Assembly: GCF_003001675.1 (NCBI RefSeq)
Contig: NZ_PVYW01000006.1
Span: 124,001 to 188,000 of the forward strand
Direction: 5' to 3'
DNA from: Cohnella sp. SGD-V74
GTDB taxonomy: Bacteria > Bacillota > Bacilli > Paenibacillales > Paenibacillaceae
Length of the DNA stretch: 64,000 bases
Under the pieces are notes generated by a model. That model did not search any database and was not told where the DNA came from. It saw nothing but the letters and a program-made list of their open reading frames with translations. The position numbers and the translations under genes were made by a program. Below, piece after piece: positions 27,821 through 36,854 of this stretch (position 1 is the first letter of the stretch; every line of letters starts with the position of its first letter).

Positions 27821-28729
27821 TTAATATTCCAGCCGGTCTTTCGGGAACAATCGACCGATCAATACAGCGGCGAGGATCGTCGCGACCGTGATGAGGATGC
27901 CGACTCCCGCCCCCGCTCCGACGTTGAAGGAGTCCTCCAGATAGACGCTGCCGCCCTTGCCGAACACTTTCTGATACATGTAGTAGCCAGGAGTTACCGT
28001 ATTCGGATCATCCAGTCCGAACGTCGCCGACCAGACGAAGAAATTGAACGCCGTAATCGTCCACAGCACGAGCGTCGTCCGGAACACATCGCGCAGCAGC
28101 GGCATCGTAATCCGGAAAAACTTGGTCCAGACGCTCGCTCCGTCCAGCGTTGCCGCTTCGTAGTAATCGGTCGGAATTCTCCCGATGCCCGCGTTCAGGA
28201 TGAGCATGAAATAACCGATCGAACCGAAGCTGAAGGCGATGATCATCGAATAGTAAATATGCTCGTTATCGGTCCACTGAATGTCCGCCAGCGCCGTCAG
28301 TCCCAGCTTCTCGAACAGCGTCGTCAGCAGGCCGTAGCTGGAATTGAAGACGTAATGAAGCCAGACGACGGACAGAACGACCGCCGACACCGTGTTCGGC
28401 AGGAAGATCAGCGAGCGCCAGAACCCCTTTCCGCGGACATCCGAAGTCAGAATGACAGCGAACAGAAAAGCGAATGCGAAAATAAGCGCGCCCCCGATCG
28501 CCCATATGCCCAGAACGTTCTTCACCGAATCCAGGAAATAAGGGCTGCGGGACAGCGTCGCGTAATTGTCCCAGCCAATGAAGGTCCACTCCGCCACCTT
28601 GCTGGACAGCGAAGGAATATCGTAAAAGCTCATCGCGAACGTCCGCAGCGTCGGATACAGGAAAATGACGAGGTAGATCGTGACGGCCGGCCCCAAAAAC
28701 AGGGCGATGACCGATTTTTTCAGCTTCAT
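27821..28729 (-). CDS. Sugar ABC transporter permease (MalF type)
   Basis: 302 residues from the ATG at 28729, which follows GGGAGGTG. Six predicted helices, EAA loop YEAATLDGASVWTKF. The frame stays open for 20 codons upstream, but those lie in the hairpin region and have no ribosome binding site. It follows the binding-protein gene after a 226-bp gap filled by hairpin element H2. Confidence 0.9.
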   Translation of the reverse strand: MKLKKSVIALFLGPAVTIYLVIFLYPTLRTFAMSFYDIPSLSSKVAEWTFIGWDNYATLSRSPYFLDSVKNVLGIWAIGGALIFAFAFLFAVILTSDVRGKGFWRSLIFLPNTVSAVVLSVVWLHYVFNSSYGLLTTLFEKLGLTALADIQWTDNEHIYYSMIIAFSFGSIGYFMLILNAGIGRIPTDYYEAATLDGASVWTKFFRITMPLLRDVFRTTLVLWTITAFNFFVWSATFGLDDPNTVTPGYYMYQKVFGKGGSVYLEDSFNVGAGAGVGILITVATILAAVLIGRLFPKDRLEY

Positions 28730-28753
28730 GAGACACCTCCCGTTGAAAACTTG

Positions 28754-28873
28754 CCAAGCAAAAACGCCTTTGGCGTCCTCCAGACGCAAAATTGAGTTTT
28801 TGTCGGAGGTGTTTCAGAAAAGTATAGCGAATTTTATACTTTCTGAATCACCAAGCAAAAACGCCTTTGGCGT
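28754..28873 (-). repeat. AAAAACGCC hairpin element, copy H2, with a 23-bp direct repeat
   Basis: CAAAAAC near 28759 pairs with GTTTTTG (28796-28802), with GGCGTC/GACGC pairing inside. The second stem is TTCAGAAAAGTATA (28813-28826) with TATACTTTCTGAA (28835-28847). A 23-bp block beginning CCAAGCAAAAACGCC is present at 28754-28776 and again, identically, at 28851-28873. It is the uninterrupted counterpart of H1 and lies between a binding-protein gene and its permease gene. Confidence 0.7.
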
Positions 28874-28955
28874 GAATCACGCACATAACCGGCGAATAGC
28901 CGGGCGAAGCGGCTAACCCTTCCGCCGCGCCCGGCCCTTTCCCCTTACCGAGAGA

Positions 28956-30362
28956 TTAGCCTCCGTAGAACTTCTTCGCCGCCGCACTCATCTTGTCGAC
29001 GTATGCGTCCGGGCTCAGCTTGCCCGTCGCCAGCTCCATGAACACGGGGATAACCGTACCCGTAGAGAAGTCGCCGCCGTTATCGATGCCGTTGCCCCAA
29101 GGCATATTCACCTTGGCGTTGCCGAACGCAGTCGCGGCTTCCGCCAGCGGAGCCGGCCACTCGGTGTCGAGGGTAGCCGGGATGGCCAGCGCCTGATCCG
29201 ACATCGCTTGCTGCGCCTTCTTGCCGACCAAATATTTGACGAGCTCGAACGCCGCCGGAACGTTTTTGCTGTTTTTGTTCAACAACAGGCCTTGCGCGCC
29301 GAAGGTCAGCCCTTCCAGCCCGCCTTGGCCGTTGCCGTTCGGCACGATCGGGAATTGGAACGAGCCCCAGCGGAAATCCGGACCGGCTGTGGCGGCGACC
29401 TCGTTCGGCAGCCAGGTGCCGTTCAAGTACATGCCCGCCTGGCCGAGAGCGAGATCCTGCTGACCGGCCGGATACTTGTTGCCGGCGATTTTCTTCGACA
29501 GGTAGCCCTTCTCCCTCAACAGCTGCATGTCGTTCGCGAATTGCTGCACGATCTGGTCTTTCCACATCTCGCCGGTCTTGTCTTTCACCAGACTGTCCGT
29601 CCAGTCGCTGCCCATCGCGCTGCCGAAATAGCCGCCGATGAACAGATCGCGATAAGCGTCGTCGAACGTGATCGGATCTACGCCGATCTGTTTAAGCGCC
29701 TCGCACGCCGCCAGGAATTCCTCCCAGCTCGTCGGAGCCGCCGTAATGCCGGCCTTCTCGAACAGCGCCTTGTTATAAAAGAACAACACCGCGTAAGGCT
29801 GCTGCGGGATCGCGTAGTACCCCTCTTCCAGACCGGCCTCCGTCGACAGCGTCTTGACCCACTCGATGAGCGACGGAATGAGAGAATCCTTCACAGACTT
29901 GCCTTCGCTGCCGACTGACGGCTGCTGAAGCAGATCGTCCAGCTTCAGCACGTGATCCTTCAGGTTGGCCAACGCCGCGCCAGGGTCCTGCTCGAAAATG
30001 TCGATCTGCTGGCCGCTCTCCAACGCGGGCTTGATCAGCTTGTTGATGTCCCGGCCGTTGAACTTCAGTTCGACCTCGACGGCGGGATTGTTCGCCTTGA
30101 ATTCCGCGACCGCCTCCTCGATGACCTTCGCCTGCGGCTCCGTGTTGCTCCACATCGACCAGAACACGACTTTGCCCTCCAGTCCCGAAGCCGACGGGCT
30201 CTCTTCCGCGGAAGCGGATTCCGAAGCCGAAGCCGACGGCGAGGCGGACGGAGACGCGCTCGGCGACGCCGAAGGCGCTGCCGAATTGCCGCAGCCCGCC
30301 AGCAGCACAAGCGCCAAAATAAACGATAGCATTGCGAATATGCCTGTCTTTCCGTTGTTCAC
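28956..30362 (-). CDS. Sugar-binding lipoprotein of an ABC importer (family 1)
   Basis: 468 residues. A signal peptide with lipobox VLLAGC is followed by a Ser/Ala/Pro linker (SPSASPSASPSAS) and a family 1 solute-binding domain. It is the first gene of the operon with the two permeases and the DUF5107 protein. Its promoter region is shared with the divergent kinase operon and shows a TATAAT, a cre-like site over the expected transcript start, and a pair of direct repeats just upstream of the -35 position. Control by the divergent YesN-type regulator and by CcpA is inferred. Confidence 0.92.
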   Translation of the reverse strand: MNNGKTGIFAMLSFILALVLLAGCGNSAAPSASPSASPSASPSASASESASAEESPSASGLEGKVVFWSMWSNTEPQAKVIEEAVAEFKANNPAVEVELKFNGRDINKLIKPALESGQQIDIFEQDPGAALANLKDHVLKLDDLLQQPSVGSEGKSVKDSLIPSLIEWVKTLSTEAGLEEGYYAIPQQPYAVLFFYNKALFEKAGITAAPTSWEEFLAACEALKQIGVDPITFDDAYRDLFIGGYFGSAMGSDWTDSLVKDKTGEMWKDQIVQQFANDMQLLREKGYLSKKIAGNKYPAGQQDLALGQAGMYLNGTWLPNEVAATAGPDFRWGSFQFPIVPNGNGQGGLEGLTFGAQGLLLNKNSKNVPAAFELVKYLVGKKAQQAMSDQALAIPATLDTEWPAPLAEAATAFGNAKVNMPWGNGIDNGGDFSTGTVIPVFMELATGKLSPDAYVDKMSAAAKKFYGG

Positions 30363-30385
30363 GTTCGATTCCCCCTATGAATTGG

Positions 30386-30401
30386 TTGATGACGCTTACA
30401 A
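30386..30401 (-). promoter_or_regulatory. Probable cre site (CcpA) over the binding-protein promoter
   Basis: TTGATGACGCTTACAA matches the cre consensus WTGNNARCGNWWWCAW at all but one constrained position. It covers the transcript start expected from the minus-strand TATAAT at 30407-30412, where CcpA binding would repress. Confidence 0.5.
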
Positions 30402-30406
30402 TTGCG

Positions 30407-30412
30407 ATTATA
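30407..30412 (-). promoter_or_regulatory. -10 box of the binding-protein/permease operon
   Basis: A perfect TATAAT on the minus strand about 45 bp before the binding-protein start. No good -35 is found at 17 bp, as expected for a promoter that needs an activator bound next to it. Confidence 0.5.
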
Positions 30413-30445
30413 GAGCGAACGGACCGGGCAAAGTATGGCGCCGGA

Positions 30446-30529
30446 TTAGATTAAAATGGACCGCGATTAGCGGCTGCTCCCGGCAAACTATGTCTTCTCG
30501 TTAGATAAACATGGACTCCAGTTAGAACA
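30446..30529 (-). promoter_or_regulatory. Two direct repeats, candidate AraC-type operator
   Basis: The minus-strand pattern GTCCATnTTnATCTAA occurs twice, its outer TTAGAT ends starting at 30446 and 30501, so the two lie 55 bp (about five helical turns) apart in the same orientation. One copy abuts the -35 position of the binding-protein promoter and the other lies just upstream of the divergent kinase promoter, the arrangement expected for an AraC-type regulator acting on both. Confidence 0.5.
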
Positions 30530-30562
30530 GCGCTTCGCCCCGTCTCTATAAGAAATGGATCG

Positions 30563-30571
30563 TGATATAAT
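30563..30571 (+). promoter_or_regulatory. Extended -10 promoter of the kinase/regulator operon
   Basis: TGATATAAT is a perfect extended -10 box. The transcript would begin near 30578, downstream of the ATG at 30555, which therefore cannot be the kinase start and supports the GTG at 30603. Confidence 0.6.
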
Positions 30572-30602
30572 CGGAGTACATAGAGCGGAAAGCGGTGACA
30601 CC

Positions 30603-32423
30603 GTGGGCGTATTGAAAAAGCTGAAAATCAAAACGCAAATTATGATAGCGGTTGCATGCGTGCTCGCCGTCATGCTTCTGATCATCTACTCGCTGTACGA
30701 GCAGACGTCCCGGATCGTCATCCGCAACAACAGCCAATATACCGAAGACCTCGTCCGCAAGTTCAAGCTCGGCATGTCCCAGAAGGTCGACGAGGTCGGG
30801 CAGATCATGCTCAATCTCGGCTTCGATCCGTTCCTTCAGCAATATTTGACCCAGGTCAATCCGAGCTTGCTGTACGAGATGAGCAAGGAGTTGGACCGCA
30901 AGATCATCTCCTTGAAGGCCGGCCGGCAAGGCATCGAGGACATCGTCCTGATCGGCGCGCGGGGCACGAAATACAGCCTCAACGGCGGCATCGAATACGT
31001 TCGGGAACTGGAGTCGGAAATCTTAAGCAGCGACGGCGTCTACGTAAGCGGCCTGCGGAAATTCAGCTATAGCGGCACGCCGCAAAATACCCTGGTGTTC
31101 GCCCAAAATATACACTCCGACGGCACGAACGGAAGCGCGGACAAACGAATCGGTTACATTGCAGTTATCGCCAACGTGGAGACGATGTTTTTTGATTCCG
31201 ATACGCCGCAGTCCGAGCCCGGAGCCGGTTTCTATCTGATCGACCGGTACGGCCGGACGTTCCCGGAGACGAACGGCGACGATATTGCCCGCAACGTCGG
31301 GACGCTGGACCGCATGTCCGAGGAACAGCCCGCGATCAAGGACTCCATCGGAGGCATCAAGGGCTCGGTTCAGCTCCACCCGCTCGCCGCCATCGACTCC
31401 TCGCTTCTCAGCTTCATTCCGGAGGAGGCGCTGCTGGCCGAGCTGAACAAAGTGCGCACGCAGAGCGTCTTTATCGTCCTGTTCGCGCTCCTGCTGATGG
31501 CCCTGCCCTTCGCGATGATCATCAACAACATCGTCCATCCGATTCAAGTGCTCGTGAAGTTCATTAACAGCATGAAATCCGGAGGCGCGATCCGCGAGGC
31601 GAAGAACGATCTGAAGCTGGAAGGCAATCTGGAGATGAAGGTCGTGGCCGAGAAGCTGAACGGCATGCTGAACGAGCTGAACAGCCTGACCCACAAGCTC
31701 GTCGAGACGACGACCCATCTGCTGGAAGCCGAGATCGAGAAGGAGAAAGCCGCCTCCGCCTATTTGCGCAGCCAGATCAACCCCCACTTCCTGTACAACA
31801 CGTTGGAATCGATCAAGGGCGTGGCGCTGGAGCTCGGGGCGGACCGGGTCGTCGAGATGACGAAGGCGCTCGGCAAGCTGTTCCATTACAGCATCAAAGG
31901 GCCGGGCTGGGTGACGCTCGACCGCGAGCTGAACGCCGTTCAATCGTACGTCTTCCTGCAATCGATCCGTTTCGAGGACCGTTTTGAAGTGAGCTTCGAG
32001 TTTACCGAGGAGGCTTTGAAGGCGCCGGTGATGAAAATGATTTTGCAGCCGCTCGTCGAAAACGCCATCTTCCACGGGCTGGAGCCGAAGACGACGCCCG
32101 GCAAGCTGCTGCTCTCGGGCCGCGTGGACGACGGAGCCGTTCTCGTCCTCGGCGTCGTCGACGACGGCGTCGGCGTCGACGAGGAGATGCTGGCGGCGAT
32201 CCGCGGCCGGCTGGCGGCGCGGCCGTCGTCTCCGGACCGCGCCGGAGCTGAACCGTCCGTCCCGACGGAAGGGCTCGGCGTCCTGAACGTGCACAACCGG
32301 CTCAGATTGGCCTATGGCGAAGAAGGCGGCTTAACCTTCGACAGCGAAGCCGGGCGAGGAACCCGGATCTTCCTGCACATACCTTTGCATGCTGCGCAAC
32401 CGGGAGGAGATACGGATGTATAA
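30603..32423 (+). CDS. YesM-type sensor histidine kinase
   Basis: About 606 residues from GTG at 30603, chosen because an extended -10 box lies between it and the earlier in-frame ATG at 30555. It has a transmembrane segment soon after the start, an extracellular sensor region, a second segment near residues 275-300, a HAMP-like region, and the kinase motif SQINPHFLYNTLES. The phospho-accepting histidine is about 394 residues from this start. QPLVENAIFHG, DDGVGVD and GLGVLNVHNRL follow. It overlaps the response regulator gene by 8 bp. It probably senses the sugar imported by the divergent permeases, perhaps through the binding protein encoded third in its own operon. Confidence 0.9.
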   Translation: MGVLKKLKIKTQIMIAVACVLAVMLLIIYSLYEQTSRIVIRNNSQYTEDLVRKFKLGMSQKVDEVGQIMLNLGFDPFLQQYLTQVNPSLLYEMSKELDRKIISLKAGRQGIEDIVLIGARGTKYSLNGGIEYVRELESEILSSDGVYVSGLRKFSYSGTPQNTLVFAQNIHSDGTNGSADKRIGYIAVIANVETMFFDSDTPQSEPGAGFYLIDRYGRTFPETNGDDIARNVGTLDRMSEEQPAIKDSIGGIKGSVQLHPLAAIDSSLLSFIPEEALLAELNKVRTQSVFIVLFALLLMALPFAMIINNIVHPIQVLVKFINSMKSGGAIREAKNDLKLEGNLEMKVVAEKLNGMLNELNSLTHKLVETTTHLLEAEIEKEKAASAYLRSQINPHFLYNTLESIKGVALELGADRVVEMTKALGKLFHYSIKGPGWVTLDRELNAVQSYVFLQSIRFEDRFEVSFEFTEEALKAPVMKMILQPLVENAIFHGLEPKTTPGKLLLSGRVDDGAVLVLGVVDDGVGVDEEMLAAIRGRLAARPSSPDRAGAEPSVPTEGLGVLNVHNRLRLAYGEEGGLTFDSEAGRGTRIFLHIPLHAAQPGGDTDV

Positions 32424-33864
32424 AGCGCTTCTGGTCGATGACGAGAATCTCGTGCTCAAAAGCCTCGAAGCCGGAATCGATTGGCGCAAGTCGGGGTTTG
32501 CCGTCGCGGGCAGGGCGAATAACGGAGCCAAGGCGCTCCAGCTTGTTCGCGAGCTGAAGCCCCATATCGTGTTCACGGACATCCGCATGCCCGGCTTGTC
32601 CGGGCTGGAGCTGATCAAGCAGATCAAGGAGACGAACGCCGACATCCAGATCGTCGTCATCAGCGGCTACGCCGAGTTCGCATACGTGCAGAAGTCGCTG
32701 AGCTACGGCGTGCTGGGCTACTGCCTGAAGCCGTTCGACGACCACGAGATCGACGGCCTGCTCAAGACGGCGGCCAAGGCGATCGAGGACGTCCGGCAGA
32801 AGCGCGAGAACGAGCTGCTGGAGCTGATCGAAGAGCCGGCCGGAGAACAGGCCGACGCCGCGTTCGACCGGATTTTGCGGGCTCACGGCCTGGACGAGGA
32901 TTTGTTGTACGTCCTCGTCTCGCTGGGCAAAGGCCGGCTGAGCTTCCGGGAAGGCGCGAACGCCGTATCCATCCATCTGGGCGGCTCGCGAACCGGATAT
33001 TTCGTGCAATGCCCGAGCGCCGAGCTGCTGCGCGACCTGATTCGCGAGCCGATCTCCCCGGACATTCAGGGCGTCGGAGCCGCGCGCGCGGGGCGGAAGC
33101 TGTGCAGCGTCATTAAAGGGCTGGACGCGGCGACCGTAAACGCCTGGGACTTCTTCGTTCACGGACGGGATGCCGTCCATTTCCGCGAAGAAACGGACGG
33201 CGAGACGGAAGCCGACCGGCTGGTCCGGCAGCTCGAACGCAGCGCCGCCAAGAAGGATACCGCCGCTATGCGGCAGCTGCTCGGCGAGATGGCGCAGCCC
33301 GGCAACCAACGCGGTCTCACCATTGTACATGCGCTTATCGTCTACAACCTCGTCTACTTTCACGCCTCCTCCGATCTGTCGGCCGCGCCCGAGGAGGACT
33401 ACATTTTCAGCAGAGACCAGCTCTATCACTTGTACGGCACCTTCGACGCGATGATCGACAGCCTGCGGGAGGAGCTTCGCAGACCGGGCAGCGGGCTGGA
33501 CGGCCGCCCCGAGCGGAAGACGGAGCACGCCAACCTGAAGGAGATCGTTAAGCACCTTAACGAAAACTATCGGAGCGACATCTCCATCCAGAGCATCGCG
33601 AGAAGCTTCTATATGAATCCCAACTACTTGAGCCAGCTGTTCAAGCGGGAGCTGAACGTGACGTTCACCGAGTATTTGACCCAGGCGCGTCTGAGGCAGG
33701 CCCGCCTGCTGCTGGAGACGACGGCCCTCTCCATCGGGGAGATCGCGGAGAGCGTGGGGTTTCGGGACTACTTCTACTTCATCCGGACGTTCAAGAAGCA
33801 CGAGAAAATAACGCCCCGGCAGTACCGCCTGCAAGCCGGGACGATGCGGGAGGAGAAAGCATGA
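32416..33864 (+). CDS. YesN-type response regulator with AraC output domain
   Basis: 482 residues from the ATG after GGAGGAG; nine in-frame codons upstream are unlikely to be used. The receiver domain has DDE at 8-10, phospho-acceptor D55 in VFTDIRMPG and a lysine in YCLKPF. The C-terminal 100 residues are an AraC-type double helix-turn-helix (SFYMNPNYLSQLFKREL and IAESVGFRDYFYFIRTF). It overlaps the kinase gene at its start and the lipoprotein gene at its end (ATGA), so all three are translationally coupled. It probably binds the direct repeats at 30446-30529. Confidence 0.92.
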   Translation: MYKALLVDDENLVLKSLEAGIDWRKSGFAVAGRANNGAKALQLVRELKPHIVFTDIRMPGLSGLELIKQIKETNADIQIVVISGYAEFAYVQKSLSYGVLGYCLKPFDDHEIDGLLKTAAKAIEDVRQKRENELLELIEEPAGEQADAAFDRILRAHGLDEDLLYVLVSLGKGRLSFREGANAVSIHLGGSRTGYFVQCPSAELLRDLIREPISPDIQGVGAARAGRKLCSVIKGLDAATVNAWDFFVHGRDAVHFREETDGETEADRLVRQLERSAAKKDTAAMRQLLGEMAQPGNQRGLTIVHALIVYNLVYFHASSDLSAAPEEDYIFSRDQLYHLYGTFDAMIDSLREELRRPGSGLDGRPERKTEHANLKEIVKHLNENYRSDISIQSIARSFYMNPNYLSQLFKRELNVTFTEYLTQARLRQARLLLETTALSIGEIAESVGFRDYFYFIRTFKKHEKITPRQYRLQAGTMREEKA

Positions 33865-35450
33865 GCCGTTCGCGCCGCGCCGCCGCTTGGCTGCTTGTCT
33901 CCCTTCTCCTGGCCGCTTCGCTCTCCGGATGCTCCGGCCCGGCTTCGGACGGCAAGACTCCCTCTGCGGACTCCGAACCGATGGAGATTTCCGTCGCCTT
34001 CTGGGATCTCGCAGAGACCATGGCGCAGGACGATCCGGCTCTTAAGCTGCTCGAGCGGAAGCTGAACATTACGATCAAGCCGATTCCGATCAAAATCGAG
34101 AACTACGTGCAGCAGATTCAGATGTGGGCATCGAACGGCCAGCTTCCGGATATTTTCTCCGTGGACGCGGTGAACTCCCACTATTACAAAAGCTGGCGCG
34201 ACCGCGGCGTCATCAAGCCGATTCCGGACGACCTGTCCGCCTATCCGAACCTGCAAGCTTACTTGAGCCTGCCCGGAACCGACGACTTGAAGGACGACGG
34301 CAAACTGTACTTCATACCGCGGCAGACGTACGACAGCACCGACTACAACGTTCTGGACCGAATCGTGGCCTATCGGTGGGACCTCGCCCGGCAAGCCGGC
34401 ATTACTCGGGAGCCCGAGACGTGGGAGGAGTTCCGGGCGATGCTGAAGGCGATCATCGACCATGATCCGGAGAAGAAGGGCGTGCGGGGACTGACCTCCG
34501 TCGGCAATCTGCTGCTCGGCGGGCTGTTCTGGCTGTACAGCTCCCCCGCCGCCACCAGCGACGGCAGCGGCAGCGACTTCAAGTGGATCAAGGAGGACGA
34601 CCGCTACATTCCCGCCGTATTCTCCAAGTATTCCATCGAATCGCTGAAGCTGCTGCGGGACTTCTACTCGTCCGGCTTGATCGATCCCGATCTGCCCGTC
34701 ACGCGGGGAGAGATGGCCAGGGACAAGTTCGCCGAAGGCAAAGTGGCGGCGCTCATTCTGGCGGGCGGCGCGCAAAATTTGGACGTGAGCATCTACAAGG
34801 AGAGGTGGCTGAAGCTTCATCCCGAAGATACGTCCTTCTACGACAAGGTGAAGCTGCTTAAGCCGCTGCCGGCGCTGGACGGCAACCGGTACCATGCCGT
34901 GTTCAAGACGTTCTGGTCGGAGAGCTATATTTCCGCGAAGGTGGACGACCGGAAGATGGCCCGCATTCTGGAGCTGTTCGATTATATGAATACGGACGAG
35001 TTCAAGGAGATGCGGCGTTACGGCTTGGAAAACGAAGACTTCGTCAGGGAGAACGGCCGCATTCAGCCGCTCGATCCGGACGCCAGCGTCATGACGAAAT
35101 ATAAGGCTTTCTCCGCCTTCGCCAATCTGCTCGATTGGGACGGCATGTTCAAGCTGAATCCGGATTACGTCGGCATCACCCCGGAAGCCAAGGAAGCGCA
35201 GCGGGAGCTGGTCGACTACTCCATGCGCGAGACCCGCAAGCAGGCTTACGAGCCGCGGCTGACGCGGTTGTCCACTCCGGCCAAGGACGGCTTCACGATC
35301 TTCGACAGCGACGATATGATTCGCGTTATGATCAGCGATCTGCCCGTCGAAGCGGCATGGCAGTCCATTATCGACGGCTATAAAGAAAAAGGCCTCGACC
35401 GAATGGTCGAGGAAGTGAATGTCCGAGCCCGCGAGTTCGGCATCGAGTAA
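33861..35450 (+). CDS. Sugar-binding lipoprotein (LplA-like) in a kinase operon
   Basis: 529 residues. The signal peptide ends in lipobox SLSGC. The long family 1 binding domain resembles LplA-type proteins of 500-560 residues. Its start codon overlaps the stop codon of the response regulator gene (ATGA). No permease follows on this strand. The nearest permeases belong to the divergent operon, which has its own binding protein. It may deliver a different sugar to the same channel or act as a co-sensor for the kinase; both are inferences. Confidence 0.88.
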   Translation: MSRSRRAAAWLLVSLLLAASLSGCSGPASDGKTPSADSEPMEISVAFWDLAETMAQDDPALKLLERKLNITIKPIPIKIENYVQQIQMWASNGQLPDIFSVDAVNSHYYKSWRDRGVIKPIPDDLSAYPNLQAYLSLPGTDDLKDDGKLYFIPRQTYDSTDYNVLDRIVAYRWDLARQAGITREPETWEEFRAMLKAIIDHDPEKKGVRGLTSVGNLLLGGLFWLYSSPAATSDGSGSDFKWIKEDDRYIPAVFSKYSIESLKLLRDFYSSGLIDPDLPVTRGEMARDKFAEGKVAALILAGGAQNLDVSIYKERWLKLHPEDTSFYDKVKLLKPLPALDGNRYHAVFKTFWSESYISAKVDDRKMARILELFDYMNTDEFKEMRRYGLENEDFVRENGRIQPLDPDASVMTKYKAFSAFANLLDWDGMFKLNPDYVGITPEAKEAQRELVDYSMRETRKQAYEPRLTRLSTPAKDGFTIFDSDDMIRVMISDLPVEAAWQSIIDGYKEKGLDRMVEEVNVRAREFGIE

Positions 35451-35454
35451 GCTA

Positions 35455-36438
35455 TTATTTGGCGTACCGGTGGCTGCCGATCGTCGCGATCGTCTCCAGA
35501 CCGGACCAGAACGCCCCCTTGGTCACTCTCGGGTTATAGAAATAGACGGCGTCCTTCACGTTGTTCTTCCCGTTTAGCGCGTCTTTGGTTGCGCGCAGGA
35601 CAGTCGCGTTCGGCTTGCTCTTGTCGAGCAGGCCGTTGTGCGCGGGCGGAAACTGTTTGCCCGAGTAGATGACGTCGCGAATCGAATTGGGAAAGCGCGA
35701 ATCCGCCACGCGGTTAAGCACGACGTTCGCAACCGCCAGATGCGCCTCGTACGACTCGTAGCCGACTTCGACTTGCACCAGCTTGGCCAGCAGACGGTAA
35801 TCTTCCTCGGTGAACGGCTTCGCTTCGTTATCGAAAATCGAAGGCACGACGACCTGGAGCTTCGTTCCTGCCTCCACGGCCTCGGCTTTATCCAACCCGT
35901 TGCGCTTGAGCAGCACGGCCTTGCTGACGCCATGCGCCTCGGCGATTTCCTGCAATCCGTAATCTTCCGCTACGACCGCCGGTTCAACCGATTCGATCTC
36001 GGCCAGCAACGCTTCCGGGTCCCACTTGATCTTCGCGTGCAGCAGCTCGGCAACGTAGCGCACCGGAATATAGATTCGGCCGTCCAAGAAGAACGGCGCA
36101 GCGTCCATCACGTAGCGCGAATCGTTGAAGTAGACGACGGGCACGCCGTTGGTCAACACAATCTTGTCTTTGTATGCGGTATGGATCGTCACCGCTTCGT
36201 TCTCCGAATCCCATTCGGCTGTCGCGTTCAGCAATCCGGTCACGCTCGCGATCGGCAGGAACAGCCTGCCTCCGAGGATTTGCGCCGGTTCGGCCAATTT
36301 GACCGTCTTCCCGTCGACCTTGACCGTAATGTTGTCTTCGTCCGCAGCCGCCGCCGACGGCAATCCGATGCCAAGCAGGAGCAGAGCGGAGAGCGACAGG
36401 AGCAGGATCGCCCGAATTTGCTTGCTTCTATGGAGCAT
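35455..36438 (-). CDS. SleB-like cell-wall hydrolase with copper-amine-oxidase-like and LysM-like regions
   Basis: 327 residues from the ATG at 36438, which follows GGGAGG. A signal peptide is followed by a copper-amine-oxidase-like N-terminal (stalk) domain at about 30-150 (ITVKVDGKTVKLAEPAQI, GRLFLPIASVTGLL, FFLDGRIYIPVRYVAELL). A LysM-like segment at about 160-200 reads IAEAHGVSKAVLLKRNGL. The C-terminal SleB/hydrolase_2 domain shows LAKLVQVEVGYESYEAHLAV and FPNSIRDVIY. Members cut peptidoglycan and take part in spore germination or wall turnover. It is convergent with the lipoprotein gene, 4 bp apart, with no terminator between. Confidence 0.88.
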   Translation of the reverse strand: MLHRSKQIRAILLLSLSALLLLGIGLPSAAAADEDNITVKVDGKTVKLAEPAQILGGRLFLPIASVTGLLNATAEWDSENEAVTIHTAYKDKIVLTNGVPVVYFNDSRYVMDAAPFFLDGRIYIPVRYVAELLHAKIKWDPEALLAEIESVEPAVVAEDYGLQEIAEAHGVSKAVLLKRNGLDKAEAVEAGTKLQVVVPSIFDNEAKPFTEEDYRLLAKLVQVEVGYESYEAHLAVANVVLNRVADSRFPNSIRDVIYSGKQFPPAHNGLLDKSKPNATVLRATKDALNGKNNVKDAVYFYNPRVTKGAFWSGLETIATIGSHRYAK

Positions 36439-36594
36439 GAGAACCTCCCGAAGGTACAAAATGTATCGTTAGCGTTTTCTTGCTACTGTAAAAATATATC
36501 ACAACACCGGGGGCGCGCAGGATTAACTTTTTCACACAAATGGGGGTTTACGCGAAAAAAACTACGGCTGACCAATTGACTACAACTGGCTTGC

Positions 36595-36759
36595 TAGGGC
36601 GTGTATGCATACTCCGAGGATAGCAGATGTTGCCGAATTTTCGTTCCATGCAAGGAACTTTTGTGAAGGCGTACCGGAGGTACGTCAAGCAAAAGTGACG
36701 AAGCAGGGGGCGAAAAGGCGGTGATAGTTGCCTCTGAGCGGGTTTGCATACACGCCCTA
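36595..36759 (+). mobile_element. MITE copy M3, 165 bp
   Basis: Bounded by TAGGGCGTGTATGCA and TGCATACACGCCCTA, a perfect 15-bp terminal inverted repeat. It is nearly identical to M1 in reverse orientation and is the parent form of the shortened M2. It has no transposase. It lies in the 938-bp gene-free stretch between the SleB-like gene and the siderophore permeases. Confidence 0.85.
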
Positions 36760-36854
36760 GATCTCTCGGAGTAAATTCCTCCGTTTAGGCATCCGATTCG
36801 GTCGAAGAAGCTCATGCAAACGGTCTGCCAGAACGCTGAGCCCCGGCGTGTCCC

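Noticed and set aside
36455-36485. cre-like sequence upstream of the SleB-like gene
   Set aside because: Two mismatches at constrained positions and no metabolic reason for catabolite control.
36594-36815. 73-codon frame on the minus strand shared among MITE copies
   Set aside because: The frame is conserved only because the MITE sequence is; M2 breaks it and there is no ribosome binding site.
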